The notes under the pieces were generated by a model that was given only the letters and a program-made list of their open reading frames with translations, had not been told where the DNA came from and made no database searches. From NCBI GenBank assembly GCA_036268425.1, contig DATAUE010000043.1, positions 62,001 to 126,000 on the forward strand: 64,000 nt of DNA, written 5' to 3'. Made by a program: the position numbers and the translations under genes. The DNA comes from DATARH01 sp036268425 (lineage in GTDB: Bacteria; Pseudomonadota; Alphaproteobacteria; ATCC43930; CGMCC-115725). Shown here one piece after another: positions 43,754-52,572 of this stretch; the first letter of the stretch is position 1; each line of letters opens with the position of its first letter.

Positions 43754-44938
43754 CTACACCGCCTTCTTCGCGTGCAGCGCGGCGATCGCCGCGGCGTCAT
43801 AGCCGTATTCGCGCAATACCTCATCGGTATGCTCGCCCTGGTCCGGCGTATAGCGCAGGCGCTCCGGCTGCGGAAAGGCGCCCATGTGGATCGGCTGGCC
43901 GACAATGTCGAACGTGCCGATCTTCGGATGATCGACCGGGCGGCGGATGCCGAGATGCTGCACCTGCGGATCGGCGAACACCTGGTCGATCGTGTTGATC
44001 GGGCCGCACGGCACCCCGGCCTTGTTCAGTTCGCTGATCCAGAAGGCTGAGGGCTTGCTGCGCACGACATCGTTGAGATGCGCAATCAGCGCCTGCCGGT
44101 TTTTGGCGCGCAACGGCACGGTTGCGAAATCAGGGTTCGACGACAGGTCCTTATCGCCTGACACTTCGCAGAATTTCTTCCACAGGCTGTCACCTGAGGC
44201 GGCGATGTTGATGTAGCCGTCGGCGGTTTGGAACATGCCGGTGCCTGGCGAGGTCGGATGGAAATTACCTTCCTGCTTCGCTACTTCGCCCTTCATCGTG
44301 TAACGCGACGCCTGGAAGTCGAGCATGAAAATCTGTGCTTCGAGCAGCGAGGTATGCACCCACTGCCCCTGGCCGGTGCGCTCGCGCGCCAGCAGCGCCA
44401 GAGTGATGCCGTTGGCCAGCAGGATGCCGGCGGAAGTGTCGTTGATCGCGATGCCGACGCGGATCGGTCCCTGGCCCGGCAGGCCGGTGATCGACATGAG
44501 GCCCCCCATGCCCTGCGCAATCTGGTCGACGCCGGGGCGGCCTTCATACGGGCCGTCCTGGCCAAACCCGGAAATGCTGCCATAGACAATGCGCGGATTG
44601 ACCTTTTTGACCGATTCATAATCGACGCCAAGACGGAATTTGACGGTCGATTTGTAATTCTCGACGATGACATCGGCTTTTTTTGCCATCGTCATAAAGA
44701 CTTCGAGACCTTCCTTTGATTTCAGGTTGAGGGTGATCGACCGCTTGTTGCGGTGCAGGTTCTGAAAATCGGGGCCGTCGCGTCGGCTGCCGGTGGCGTC
44801 GGTCTGCTCGCCCGGCGGCTCGATCTTGATGACGTCGGCGCCCCAATCGGCGAGTTGGCGTACCGCGGTCGGGCCGGCACGGTGGGCGGTCAGGTCAAGA
44901 ACAACAAAGCCGTTGAGCGGCAAGGCAGGTGTAGTCAT
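43754..44938 (-). CDS. CaiB/BaiF family CoA-transferase
   Basis: A 394-residue family III CoA-transferase. It has the opening LPLNGFVVLDLTAHRAGPTAVRQLADWGADVIKIEPPGEQ and the NLKSKEGLEVF segment. The catalytic Asp lies in GRPGVDQIAQGMGG. The C-terminal AGVPCGPINTIDQVFADPQV is also typical. Such enzymes move CoA between acids by a ping-pong route through an aspartyl-CoA. The substrates are unknown; ligand-specific relatives handle carnitine, formate/oxalate and succinate. It is divergent from the racemase-fold gene. Confidence 0.92.
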   Translation of the reverse strand: MTTPALPLNGFVVLDLTAHRAGPTAVRQLADWGADVIKIEPPGEQTDATGSRRDGPDFQNLHRNKRSITLNLKSKEGLEVFMTMAKKADVIVENYKSTVKFRLGVDYESVKKVNPRIVYGSISGFGQDGPYEGRPGVDQIAQGMGGLMSITGLPGQGPIRVGIAINDTSAGILLANGITLALLARERTGQGQWVHTSLLEAQIFMLDFQASRYTMKGEVAKQEGNFHPTSPGTGMFQTADGYINIAASGDSLWKKFCEVSGDKDLSSNPDFATVPLRAKNRQALIAHLNDVVRSKPSAFWISELNKAGVPCGPINTIDQVFADPQVQHLGIRRPVDHPKIGTFDIVGQPIHMGAFPQPERLRYTPDQGEHTDEVLREYGYDAAAIAALHAKKAV

Positions 44939-45033
44939 CTCGGCTTTCTCCCGCGGCGAATGCAATGGCCCATGCTATCGGCTTCGCGCTTCCGGCGCTA
45001 TGTTCGCCAGCATACCCAGCGAAAGGCCCAGTG

Positions 45034-45789
45034 ATGCCCCCTGCCACGTCTCCCGCCACGCCCCCTGCCACGCCACGCCATTTCGGCGTGCTGATCCCCT
45101 CGACGAATACGACGGTCGAGACCGAGTTCAGCCATCTGCTGCCCGCCAACATCCTGCAAGCGCATTACGGGCGGGTGATGTCTCGCAGCCCCGACAAGTC
45201 GCCGTTCCAGCCGCCGCTCGATGCCGATGTCGAATACCAGTCCAAGATGCTCGGCACCGCCAGGGTTGAACTGATCATCCTGCTGCAAAGCTCGGCGAGC
45301 CTGTTCGAAGATGATTTCGACGAGAAGACGGTCGCCCGCATCGAGGCGGCATCCGGCGTGCCGGGCATTACCTCGGCGATGTCGGTCGGCGCAGCCGCGC
45401 GCGCACTCGGCACGACGAATGTCGCGCTGGTGTCGCCCTATTCGGAGCCCGTCAATGCCAGCGCCCGCCGCTATTTCGAAGGCCGCTACGGGCTGAAGAT
45501 CGTCGCGCTGGAAGGATTTGCCGCCACCGATTCCTATGCGATCGGCAATCTCGGGCCGGAAAACGCGCGGGATGCGTTTGCGCGCATCAATCGGCCGGAA
45601 ATCCAGGCATTTCTGGTTCCGGGCGGCAATTTCCCGACAATGGCGTCGATCCCCGGCTGGGAGCGCGAGTTCGGCAAACCGGTGATCACCACCAACCAGG
45701 CGGCGCTCTGGGCGATGATGCGCAAGATCGGCTGCACCGACCGCCTCCCCGGCCTCGGCCGCTTGTTGGAGCAGATGCCCACGGGCTGA
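45034..45789 (+). CDS. Asp/Glu racemase-fold protein (maleate isomerase/arylmalonate decarboxylase-like)
   Basis: A 251-residue protein with GVLIPSTNTTVETEF near the start and KPVITTNQAALWAMMRKIG near the end, both typical of the maleate isomerase / arylmalonate decarboxylase branch. The two active-site cysteines of that branch are not where expected: the first region reads LLQSSASLF (85-89 QSSAS) and the second VPGGNFPTM (197-199 GGN). The only Cys (234) lies in the C-terminal helix. The start at 45034 follows AAAGG. It is probably cytoplasmic, and its reaction cannot be assigned. Confidence 0.78.
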   Translation: MPPATSPATPPATPRHFGVLIPSTNTTVETEFSHLLPANILQAHYGRVMSRSPDKSPFQPPLDADVEYQSKMLGTARVELIILLQSSASLFEDDFDEKTVARIEAASGVPGITSAMSVGAAARALGTTNVALVSPYSEPVNASARRYFEGRYGLKIVALEGFAATDSYAIGNLGPENARDAFARINRPEIQAFLVPGGNFPTMASIPGWEREFGKPVITTNQAALWAMMRKIGCTDRLPGLGRLLEQMPTG

Positions 45790-45831
45790 TGTCGGTGTTC
45801 GGCGCAAAAGCGCTCGAATAGAATAAAAGGC

Positions 45832-45855
45832 GTCATCCCGGCGCAGGCCGGGACA
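45832..45855. repeat. REP-like palindromic element
   Basis: GTCATCCCGGCGCAGGCCGG and its flank form a stem of CCCGGC (45837-45842) with GCCGGG (45847-45852) around a 4-base loop. The GTCAT...CCCG pattern resembles the widespread intergenic repeat of many proteobacteria. It lies 43 bp past the racemase-fold stop and may also act in transcript ending. Confidence 0.5.
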
Positions 45856-45987
45856 ACGGGTTATCGTGATTGAAACGGGAGAGAAAGCGACGCCATGCTG
45901 TCGGCGCCGTGGCCATCCGAGAGGCGGAGATTCCTGTCGGAAGTCGATGGCAGGGCCGTATTCGACAACAACGCCGGCGAAAATCCG

Positions 45988-46713
45988 CTAGCCGTCAAGC
46001 ATCGGAGTCGGAGGGCGTTGATCCGGCCGGCGCTTGGTGAAGACGCGGTCGGCGGTGCGGCCGACCAGCTGGGTCATCGCCGCGTCGAAGCCACCGGCTA
46101 CGACGCCGCCGACCACGGGGACAAATTTGCCCAGGCGCGCCGCACCGCTGCCGGCAACGGCAAGCAATTTTGTGTGCGCGCCATGCCCGAGCTTTTTGAA
46201 CACGACCGGCGATACCCAGCCAACCGCGTCCCGGGTCACGCGAGTGCCCAGCCTGACCCCGGCATCCTTCAGCGTGTCAGCGGCTTTGGAACCGGTGAGG
46301 CAGGCCAGCACCAAGGCGCGCACATCGTTGCTGTGCAGATCGTGGCCGCGCAGATGTGCGATCGCCGCAACGAGCCGCACTTGAATGAAAAGCGCGCTCG
46401 CGAGATTGGCCGGGATCGCCACCGGCAGCGCGACAAAGCCGCCGCACCCGGTCACAAAGCCGGCGGCCCCGGCGATGCCGGTCTGCCGCGCGATCAACGC
46501 AGCGACCGCCGCATCGGCGGTCTCATACCGTGCGGCGTAGTCCGCGGCCAGTTCCTGCGCACCTTCGAGTCCGGGAAAACCGTTGACCGCCTTGGCATAG
46601 ACCCAATCGAACCCTTGCTGGAGCGCGGCGACAATTGTTTCCCGGTTGGCGCCGCCACGCTTTACTTTCGTGCGGCGCGGCGGGCGCTCGATAATCTGGG
46701 GTAAAAGCTGCAT
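45988..46713 (-). CDS. EcsC-family protein
   Basis: A 241-residue protein with the EcsC pattern. A helical N-terminus is followed by a hydrophobic glycine-rich core (GIAGAAGFVTGCGGFVALPVAIPANLASALF), then VRLVAAIAHLRGHDL and the C-terminal KFVPVVGGVVAGGFDAAMT. EcsC was named from a Bacillus ABC transporter operon, but most proteobacterial members are of unknown function. ATG 46713 begins the recognisable part. It stands alone. Confidence 0.85.
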   Translation of the reverse strand: MQLLPQIIERPPRRTKVKRGGANRETIVAALQQGFDWVYAKAVNGFPGLEGAQELAADYAARYETADAAVAALIARQTGIAGAAGFVTGCGGFVALPVAIPANLASALFIQVRLVAAIAHLRGHDLHSNDVRALVLACLTGSKAADTLKDAGVRLGTRVTRDAVGWVSPVVFKKLGHGAHTKLLAVAGSGAARLGKFVPVVGGVVAGGFDAAMTQLVGRTADRVFTKRRPDQRPPTPMLDG

Positions 46714-46923
46714 CACCCTTATGTGGCGCCGCCACCTCTGACCGCAATCATTTACCGGAACATACCCGCCTGCATCGCCATCTGGCATACGCAGGCGGCC
46801 CCGACGGAGCCCGGCATGGGCAACGTTGTCCATGCTTCGGCATTATCTAAAAATCAAGGATGATGGAGACAGCATCAAACGCGGCGTCTATTTGCGAGGG
46901 AAAGACCGGCCGGCGATTGCGCG

Positions 46924-48579
46924 GTGATCAAATGGCTTGGCATGCACCATGATAGCGCGGATGATTCGCTAGTCTTTGCCGCGTGGGACGAACCTTCGAC
47001 GATGCCGCAATCTCCGACAACGGACGACGGTTCCGGCAGCGAGCCAATCGTCCCGCGCGATTCCCAGGATGTCGTCAATGCCATCAATCAGCGGATTTTT
47101 GACACCTCGCTTGACCTGATCCTGGTTGTCGACCGTCGCGGCACGTTTATCCGGGTCAGCCCCAGCGCACAAACCATCATCGGCTACAGCCCCGGCGAAC
47201 TGATCGGCCACAACGCGCGCGGCATCCTCTACCCGCCCGATCTCGACAACACGCGCAACGAAATGCGGCTGGCGAGAGCCGGGCGGGTGATGCGCAATTT
47301 CGAATGCCGTTACCTCCACAAAGACGGGCACATCGTGCCGCTGTCCTGGATGGGGGTATGGTCGGAGCCGGAAGAGCGGCATTTCTTTATAGGCCGCGAC
47401 ATCACCGAGCGCCACGCTGCCGATCTGCGCCTGCGCCAGGCGCAGCGTATGGATGCGATCGGCCAGTTGACCGGCGGCATGGCGCACGATTTCAACAATC
47501 TGCTCGGTATCATCATCGGCAATCTCGACCTGTTGCGGCTGACCGGGTCGCTGCCCGCCGAGAATGACGAGCTGGTCGGCGAAGCCTTGAGCGCCGCCGT
47601 CCGCGGCGCCGATTTGACACGACGCCTGCTGGCCTTTGCGCGGCGCCAGCCATTGCAGCCCGAGCGCATCGACATCAACGACATGGTATCGAACATTGTC
47701 GGGCTGCTTGGCCGCACCCTCGGCGAGCATATTCCCATCAGCGTCAACCTCACCAACAACGTCTGGCCGATTGTCGTCGACCCGGCACAGCTGGAGGCAA
47801 GCCTCGTCAATCTCGCGACCAATGCACGCGACGCGATGCCGCGCGGCGGGCGCTTGATGATCACCACGGAAAACCACGCGCTCGACGCCGAGTACGTCGA
47901 GGCGTATGCCGATCTGGCCGCCGGCGATTATGTGGTGGTCGGAGTCAGCGACACCGGCACCGGCATCCCGCCCGAGGTGATGTCACGGGTATTCGAGCCG
48001 TTTTTCACCACCAAGGAACAGGGCAAGGGTACCGGCCTCGGTCTCAGCATGGTGTTCGGGTTTGCCAAGCAATCGGGCGGCCACATCAACGTCTACAGCG
48101 AGCTTGGCAAAGGTACGACGTTCCGCATCTACCTGCCGCGCGACCTGACCGGTGTGGAGGTGGCACCACGGCCGCCTGCCGCCTTGCCGGCTGCTGGCGG
48201 TAATGAATCGGTGCTGGTCGTCGACGACAACGAGGCAATTCGGCGTGTTGTCAGGCGGCAGTTGACGGCGCTGGGCTATCGCGTGATCGAGGCCGACACT
48301 GCCGCCGCGGCGCTCCGACAGCTCGCCGCCGAAGAAATCACCTTGCTGTTCACGGATGTCATCATGCCCGGCAACATGGACGGGATCGAGCTGGCTCGCA
48401 CCGCGATGGAGCGCTGGCCCGGCCTGCGCGTCATCCTGACCTCCGGTTTCCCGGAGGCGCGGCTCAGCGGCACGGTCGAGCCGATCGCCGGTATACGCCT
48501 CCTCAGCAAACCGTATCGCCGCGATGACCTTGCCCGCACCGTGCGCGACATCCTCGACCGCCCATCGGCAGAGGCCTGA
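46924..48579 (+). CDS. PAS-domain hybrid histidine kinase with C-terminal receiver
   Basis: A 551-residue cytoplasmic sensor kinase without evident membrane helices. A PAS domain (about 55-165) is followed by the dimerisation box GGMAHDFNNLLG with phospho-acceptor His188, and an HATPase with NLATNARDAM, GVSDTGTGIPPEV and GTGLGLSMVFG. A C-terminal receiver holds Asp478 in FTDVIMPGNMDG and the conserved Lys of LLSKPY. The cofactor or ligand of the PAS domain is unknown. No separate response regulator with an output domain is adjacent. The start GTG 46924 is uncertain; ATG 46942 or 47002 would also keep the PAS domain. A hairpin plus T6 follows the stop. Confidence 0.93.
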   Translation: MIKWLGMHHDSADDSLVFAAWDEPSTMPQSPTTDDGSGSEPIVPRDSQDVVNAINQRIFDTSLDLILVVDRRGTFIRVSPSAQTIIGYSPGELIGHNARGILYPPDLDNTRNEMRLARAGRVMRNFECRYLHKDGHIVPLSWMGVWSEPEERHFFIGRDITERHAADLRLRQAQRMDAIGQLTGGMAHDFNNLLGIIIGNLDLLRLTGSLPAENDELVGEALSAAVRGADLTRRLLAFARRQPLQPERIDINDMVSNIVGLLGRTLGEHIPISVNLTNNVWPIVVDPAQLEASLVNLATNARDAMPRGGRLMITTENHALDAEYVEAYADLAAGDYVVVGVSDTGTGIPPEVMSRVFEPFFTTKEQGKGTGLGLSMVFGFAKQSGGHINVYSELGKGTTFRIYLPRDLTGVEVAPRPPAALPAAGGNESVLVVDDNEAIRRVVRRQLTALGYRVIEADTAAAALRQLAAEEITLLFTDVIMPGNMDGIELARTAMERWPGLRVILTSGFPEARLSGTVEPIAGIRLLSKPYRRDDLARTVRDILDRPSAEA

Positions 48580-48600
48580 CGGCCGGCGCCGCGGTTTTTT
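48580..48600 (+). terminator. Candidate intrinsic terminator of the hybrid kinase gene
   Basis: CGGC (48580-48583) and GCCG (48588-48591) can pair around a CGGC loop, and a run of six T (48595-48600) follows. The stem is short but GC-only. It overlaps the region directly after the TGA. Confidence 0.5.
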
Positions 48601-48687
48601 CGCGCGGGCCATCCGATTACGGCATCGCGTTGATGCGGGCGCTCCCCGATCTCGCGTAAGATCGTGAAAATCATGGAGAAGGCGCCG

Positions 48688-49776
48688 ATGCTGTTTACCT
48701 GCAGACCGGAAGGAACACAGATCCCGGGTCGATTTCCCGGCCCGATGCGCGCACGCGGCAAGTGGTTCACGATCGACATCCACTGCCACCTGCTGACCGC
48801 AAAGGCCGAGGAGATGATCGCCGGCGCCGGGCTCAGCATGGACTGGCAGCCGCGGCACCAATTCGCCAATGAGCTCACCCGCGAGACCAATCGCGAACAA
48901 GCGCGGCGCAATCGCGTGCAGTTTACCGATATCCCGACCCGGCTCGCCGACATGGACCGCATGGGGATCGACATCCAGGCGATCACTCCATCGCCGGCGC
49001 AGACCTTTTACAGCGTGCCGGCCGATCTCGGCATTGAAACGGCACGGGTCATCAACGACAACATCGCCGACATCGTCGGGAAACACCCCGATCGCTTTGT
49101 CGGCCTCGGCACCGTGCCGTTCCAGGCGCCGGAGCTGGCGGTCGCCGAACTCGAACGGCTGCATAAATCATTGGGGCTGCGCGGCATCGAAATCGCGACC
49201 AACGTCGCCGGCGCCGATCTGTCGGAGCCGCGTTTCCGCCCGATCTTCGCACGGGCCGAAGAACTGGGCCTGACCCTGTTCATGCACCCGACCGGCTTCC
49301 CCGAGGCAAGCCGCTTCCGCGACCATTACTTCACCAACATCATCGGCAACCCGCTCGATACGACGGTTGCCGTGCATCACCTGATCTTCGGCGGCGTGCT
49401 GCACGACCACCCGAACCTCAAACTGGTGCTGTCGCATGGCGGCGGTTTTCTGCCGGCCTATTCCGGGCGCATCGACCACGGCGCCTCGGCGCGGCCGGAT
49501 TGCTGCGAGCATCTGCGGCACATGCCGACGACGTATCTGAAGCGGCTGTATTTCGATACGATCGTCTACACTCACAACCAGCTTCAGTATCTGGTCGAGC
49601 AATACGGCGCCGACCATCTGCTGATGGGCACGGACTATCCCGCCGATATGGGTGAGATCGACCCTATCGGCTTTATCGAAGGCGCCAAAAGTCTCGATGA
49701 CACCGAACGCCGCGCCATCCTCGGCCGCAACGCCGCCCGGCTGCTGAACATCGAGATACCGGCGGCCGTGGGATAA
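48688..49776 (+). CDS. Amidohydrolase, aminocarboxymuconate-semialdehyde decarboxylase-like
   Basis: A 362-residue TIM-barrel metal hydrolase of the ACMSD branch. The metal-binding HxH motif is in FTIDIHCHLL, the barrel His in MHPTGFPE, and the later acidic ligand in LMGTDYPADMGE. Relatives decarboxylate 2-amino-3-carboxymuconate semialdehyde, 5-carboxyvanillate or gamma-resorcylate, or hydrolyse aromatic intermediates. I chose ATG 48688 because GGAGAAGG lies 6 bp upstream; GTG 48664 and ATG 48673 are also in frame. It begins the probable aromatic-catabolic region and is followed by bluB. Confidence 0.88.
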   Translation: MLFTCRPEGTQIPGRFPGPMRARGKWFTIDIHCHLLTAKAEEMIAGAGLSMDWQPRHQFANELTRETNREQARRNRVQFTDIPTRLADMDRMGIDIQAITPSPAQTFYSVPADLGIETARVINDNIADIVGKHPDRFVGLGTVPFQAPELAVAELERLHKSLGLRGIEIATNVAGADLSEPRFRPIFARAEELGLTLFMHPTGFPEASRFRDHYFTNIIGNPLDTTVAVHHLIFGGVLHDHPNLKLVLSHGGGFLPAYSGRIDHGASARPDCCEHLRHMPTTYLKRLYFDTIVYTHNQLQYLVEQYGADHLLMGTDYPADMGEIDPIGFIEGAKSLDDTERRAILGRNAARLLNIEIPAAVG

Positions 49777-49834
49777 GTCGTGCGGGGCCGCCCTCAACTG
49801 CGAGCGGCCCCGCGGCCCCTCCCGGGAACCGCGG

Positions 49835-50491
49835 ATGACGAAAACAGAAATCGACGCGGTGACCGGGCCGGTATTTGACGAAGCGTTCCGTGCGCAACTT
49901 GTCGAGCTGTTCCGCTGGCGGCGTGATGTGCGGCACTTTCGGCCGGAACCGCTGCCAGACGGCACGCTGGAACGTTTACTGGAAATCGCTGACCTGGCGC
50001 CATCGGTCGGGCTGAGTCAGCCGTGGCGGTTCGTCATTGTCGACGATCCCCGGCGCCGCGCCGCCGTGCGCGCGAATTTCGCGACGTGCAATGCCCAGGC
50101 ACTCAGCCGCCAGCATGTCGACCGCACGGCGCACTATGCGCAACTGAAGCTCGCCGGTCTCGATGAAGCGCCGTGCCATCTCGCCGTCTTTGCGGAACCC
50201 GAGCCGCGTCAGGGGCACGGCCTGGGGCGGGACACGATGCCCGAGACCACGGCCTATTCGGCCGTCATGGCGGTGCACACGCTGTGGCTCGCGGCACGGG
50301 CGGTAAAACTCGGGGTCGGCTGGGTGTCGATCCTCGACCCGAAGGCAATTACGGCCGCGTTGGAGATGCCGGCAGACTGGACGTTCATCGGTTATTTCTG
50401 CGTGGGCTATCCGCTGGCCGAGGACGATATCCCGGAACTGGAACGACTCGATTGGGAAACCCGCAGGTCGCCTGCCGTGATCCGGCGCTGA
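49835..50491 (+). CDS. bluB: 5,6-dimethylbenzimidazole synthase
   Basis: A nitroreductase-fold enzyme that breaks down reduced FMN with oxygen to make 5,6-dimethylbenzimidazole, the lower ligand of vitamin B12. The 218-residue protein has RWRRDVRHFRPEPLP, LAPSVGLSQPWRFVIVDD, YAQLKLAGLDEAP, GHGLGRDTMPETT and LAARAVKLGVGWVSIL, a combination specific to BluB. No other cobalamin gene is in the window. It is 58 bp after the amidohydrolase stop on the same strand; its stop abuts the LysR stop. Confidence 0.92.
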   Translation: MTKTEIDAVTGPVFDEAFRAQLVELFRWRRDVRHFRPEPLPDGTLERLLEIADLAPSVGLSQPWRFVIVDDPRRRAAVRANFATCNAQALSRQHVDRTAHYAQLKLAGLDEAPCHLAVFAEPEPRQGHGLGRDTMPETTAYSAVMAVHTLWLAARAVKLGVGWVSILDPKAITAALEMPADWTFIGYFCVGYPLAEDDIPELERLDWETRRSPAVIRR

Positions 50492-51391
50492 CTATTCCGC
50501 CGCCGCTTCGATCAGCAGTGCGCGAAACCAGCCTTGCGCCGGTTCGCTGGCGGCGCGGCGGTGCCAGGCCATCGAGACAGTCATCGCAAGATCAAGCGGC
50601 AGCGGCCTGATCGTTATATCCGGGCTGGCGGCGATCTGCCGGGCGGCGCGCTGCGGCACCGTGGCGATCAGGTCGGAAGCGCTGAGCGCCGCCGGCAAGG
50701 CCAGATAGGTCGCGACCAGCAGCGACACCCGCCGCCGCAGGCCGAAATCAACCAGGAAACGATCGATCGCGCCGCTGGTCTGGCCGCGCGGCGACACCAG
50801 GATATGGCGTTGCGCAGCGTAAGTTTCGATCGACAGCGACGCATCCGCCAATAAATGGCCGCGCCGCATCACGACGACAAACGGATCGCGCAGCAACACC
50901 TGCGACTCGATCGGCGCGGGCAATGTTCGCAGATGCGCCACCGCAACATCGATCGTGCCGCGTTCGAGTTGCTCCGCAGCGTCGGCGCCGTTGAGCGGCA
51001 GCAGTCGCAATGTCGCGTGCGGCGCCCGTTCGGCAAGCGCCGCGGCAAGCCGGCCGACCAGCGCGATCTCGGCGTACTCCGCCATACCGGCGGTAAACAT
51101 ACCGGTGCTTTTCACCGGATCGAAGCCGATCCCCAGGTTCAATGCCGCCTCGATGCGCTCGATCGCCGCCGATACCAGCGAGGCCACCTCCCGGGCTCTC
51201 GCGGTCGGCTCCATTCCGGCCTGGGTGCGGACAAACAGATCGTCGGCGAACAGATCGCGCAGGCGTGACAGCGCATGGCTCATCGCCGGCTGCGACAGCC
51301 CGATATGGGCCGCCGCGCGGGTCACCGCGCGCTGGGTCATCAGCGCGTCAAAGGCTTTCAACAGATTGAGGTCGACCGCTCGAATATCCAT
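50492..51391 (-). CDS. LysR-family transcriptional regulator
   Basis: A 299-residue regulator: N-terminal winged helix-turn-helix (RAVTRAAAHIGLSQPAMSHALSRLRDLFADDLFVRT), then a periplasmic-binding-protein-like sensor domain. The ATG at 51391 opens MDIRAVDLNLLKAF. It is divergent from the VOC, DOPA-dioxygenase-like and LigB genes and probably controls them in response to an aromatic ligand, the usual LysR arrangement. The ligand is not known. Confidence 0.93.
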   Translation of the reverse strand: MDIRAVDLNLLKAFDALMTQRAVTRAAAHIGLSQPAMSHALSRLRDLFADDLFVRTQAGMEPTARAREVASLVSAAIERIEAALNLGIGFDPVKSTGMFTAGMAEYAEIALVGRLAAALAERAPHATLRLLPLNGADAAEQLERGTIDVAVAHLRTLPAPIESQVLLRDPFVVVMRRGHLLADASLSIETYAAQRHILVSPRGQTSGAIDRFLVDFGLRRRVSLLVATYLALPAALSASDLIATVPQRAARQIAASPDITIRPLPLDLAMTVSMAWHRRAASEPAQGWFRALLIEAAAE

Positions 51392-51406
51392 GCAGTGCAT
51401 GGTTAG

Positions 51407-51434
51407 CATATCAATAATCGATTGGGTAGATATG
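51407..51434. promoter_or_regulatory. Possible LysR binding region between the divergent genes
   Basis: Between the regulator and the VOC gene an interrupted dyad, ATATC (51408-51412) with GATAT (51429-51433), encloses an AT-rich core that includes CAAT...ATTG. The spacing is in the range of LysR sites, but no strict T-N11-A box stands out. It is offered only as the best candidate in the 91-bp gap. Confidence 0.3.
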
Positions 51435-51482
51435 TCGCAGACTGCTATATCCCGGTCACGTCACAAACGGGAGATATGACCC

Positions 51483-52034
51483 ATGCAGGAAGCAGCACCC
51501 CGCCTCAGCCATGTCGGGCTGTATGTCCACGATGTTCAGAAGATGATCGATTTCTACACCAATGTGCTCGGCTTCGTCGTCAGCGACGGGGCGGAAGACG
51601 GCCGCATCACCTTCCTGTCGCGCAACCCCAGCGACCATCATCAGGTCGTCCTGGTGCGCGGCCGCGCCACCGATGCCGAAGTGCCGATGGTACAGCAGGT
51701 ATCGTTCAACATCGGCACCCTGCCCGCGGTGCAGCGCGCGTTTCGCAAAATCCGCGATGCCGGTTGCGAGGGCATCAGCCCGATCTGCCACGGCAACGCC
51801 TGGTCGGTTTATTTCCAGGACCCCGAAGGCAACCGTATCGAGATGTTCTGCGACACGCCGTGGTATGTGCCGCAGCCGCTCGGCTTCCAGATCGACCTCG
51901 ACAAGCCCGAGGACCAGTTGTTCGCCGAAACCGAGGCTTACTGCCGCGCACGCGAAGGCTTCAAGCCGATGGAAGAATGGCGCGCCGACATCTCGAAGAA
52001 GATCGCGGCGAAATTGGAAGCGCAGGACGCCTAA
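51483..52034 (+). CDS. VOC-superfamily protein (extradiol dioxygenase/glyoxalase fold)
   Basis: A 183-residue protein with one vicinal-oxygen-chelate module: RLSHVGLYVHDVQKMIDFYTNVLGFVV carries the first metal His, HHQVVLVRG the second, and FQDPEGNRIEMFCDTPWYV the Glu ligand. VOC proteins include catechol 2,3-dioxygenases, glyoxalases and isomerases. The C-terminal extension (about 140-183) is helical. It is the first gene of a three-gene same-strand set of presumed oxygenases and is divergent from the LysR gene. Confidence 0.87.
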   Translation: MQEAAPRLSHVGLYVHDVQKMIDFYTNVLGFVVSDGAEDGRITFLSRNPSDHHQVVLVRGRATDAEVPMVQQVSFNIGTLPAVQRAFRKIRDAGCEGISPICHGNAWSVYFQDPEGNRIEMFCDTPWYVPQPLGFQIDLDKPEDQLFAETEAYCRAREGFKPMEEWRADISKKIAAKLEAQDA

Positions 52035-52056
52035 TCAAACGAAGGGAGGATTTTTG

Positions 52057-52428
52057 ATGAGTGAGAACAAGGGCTATCACGCCCACATCTATTACAACGC
52101 CGACACCAAGCCGCTTGCCGGAAAGCTGCGCGACACGATCAAGGACAAGTTCGCCGTCGAAATCGGCAGCCTCAGCGACGAGCCGCGTGGGCCGCATCCG
52201 ATCTCGCAGTTTGTCGCGATTTTCGAGACGCCGGAGTTCCAGAACATCGTGCCCTGGCTGATGCTGAACCGCGAAGGCCTCGACGTGCTGGTGCATCCGC
52301 TAACCGAAAGCTCGTATGACGATCACAGCAAGAACGCGCTGTGGCTCGGCACGCCGGTGCCGATGAAGCTCGACATCCTGCGCCCGAAATACAGCGAGGG
52401 CCTGCTGCCGGCGGCGCAGCGCGCGTGA
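52057..52428 (+). CDS. DOPA 4,5-dioxygenase-like protein
   Basis: A 123-residue protein with the DOPA-dioxygenase family pattern. YHAHIYYNAD near the N-terminus, GPHPISQFVAIF in the middle and LVHPLTESSYDDHSKNALWLG near the end supply the conserved His residues. Known fungal and bacterial members cleave catechol rings of DOPA or caffeate. GAAGGGAGGA lies 6 bp before the ATG, and the VOC gene stop is 22 bp upstream, so the two are probably cotranscribed. Confidence 0.85.
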   Translation: MSENKGYHAHIYYNADTKPLAGKLRDTIKDKFAVEIGSLSDEPRGPHPISQFVAIFETPEFQNIVPWLMLNREGLDVLVHPLTESSYDDHSKNALWLGTPVPMKLDILRPKYSEGLLPAAQRA

Positions 52429-52445
52429 AGACGCTTTAACGCAAT

Positions 52446-52528
52446 CGGCGCAAAGGAGACGCAAAGGGCGCGAAGGCGTAACGCGATCCATTGCGTCCTT
52501 TGCGAGTCCCTGGCGTCGTTTGCGTAAC
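52446..52528. repeat. Imperfect inverted repeat of CGCAAAG-type units
   Basis: The left arm (about 52448-52480) holds CGCAAAGG and ACGCAAAGG; the right arm (about 52491-52528) holds TTGCGTCCTTTGCG and GTCGTTTGCG. GCAAAGGACGCAA is matched in the left arm with a 2-base bulge. Together they would form a long hairpin between the DOPA-dioxygenase-like and LigB-like genes. Confidence 0.55.
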
Positions 52529-52572
52529 GATTTGTCCTGCGCGATTGCGGCGATCTGTACAGGGAGGTCTGC

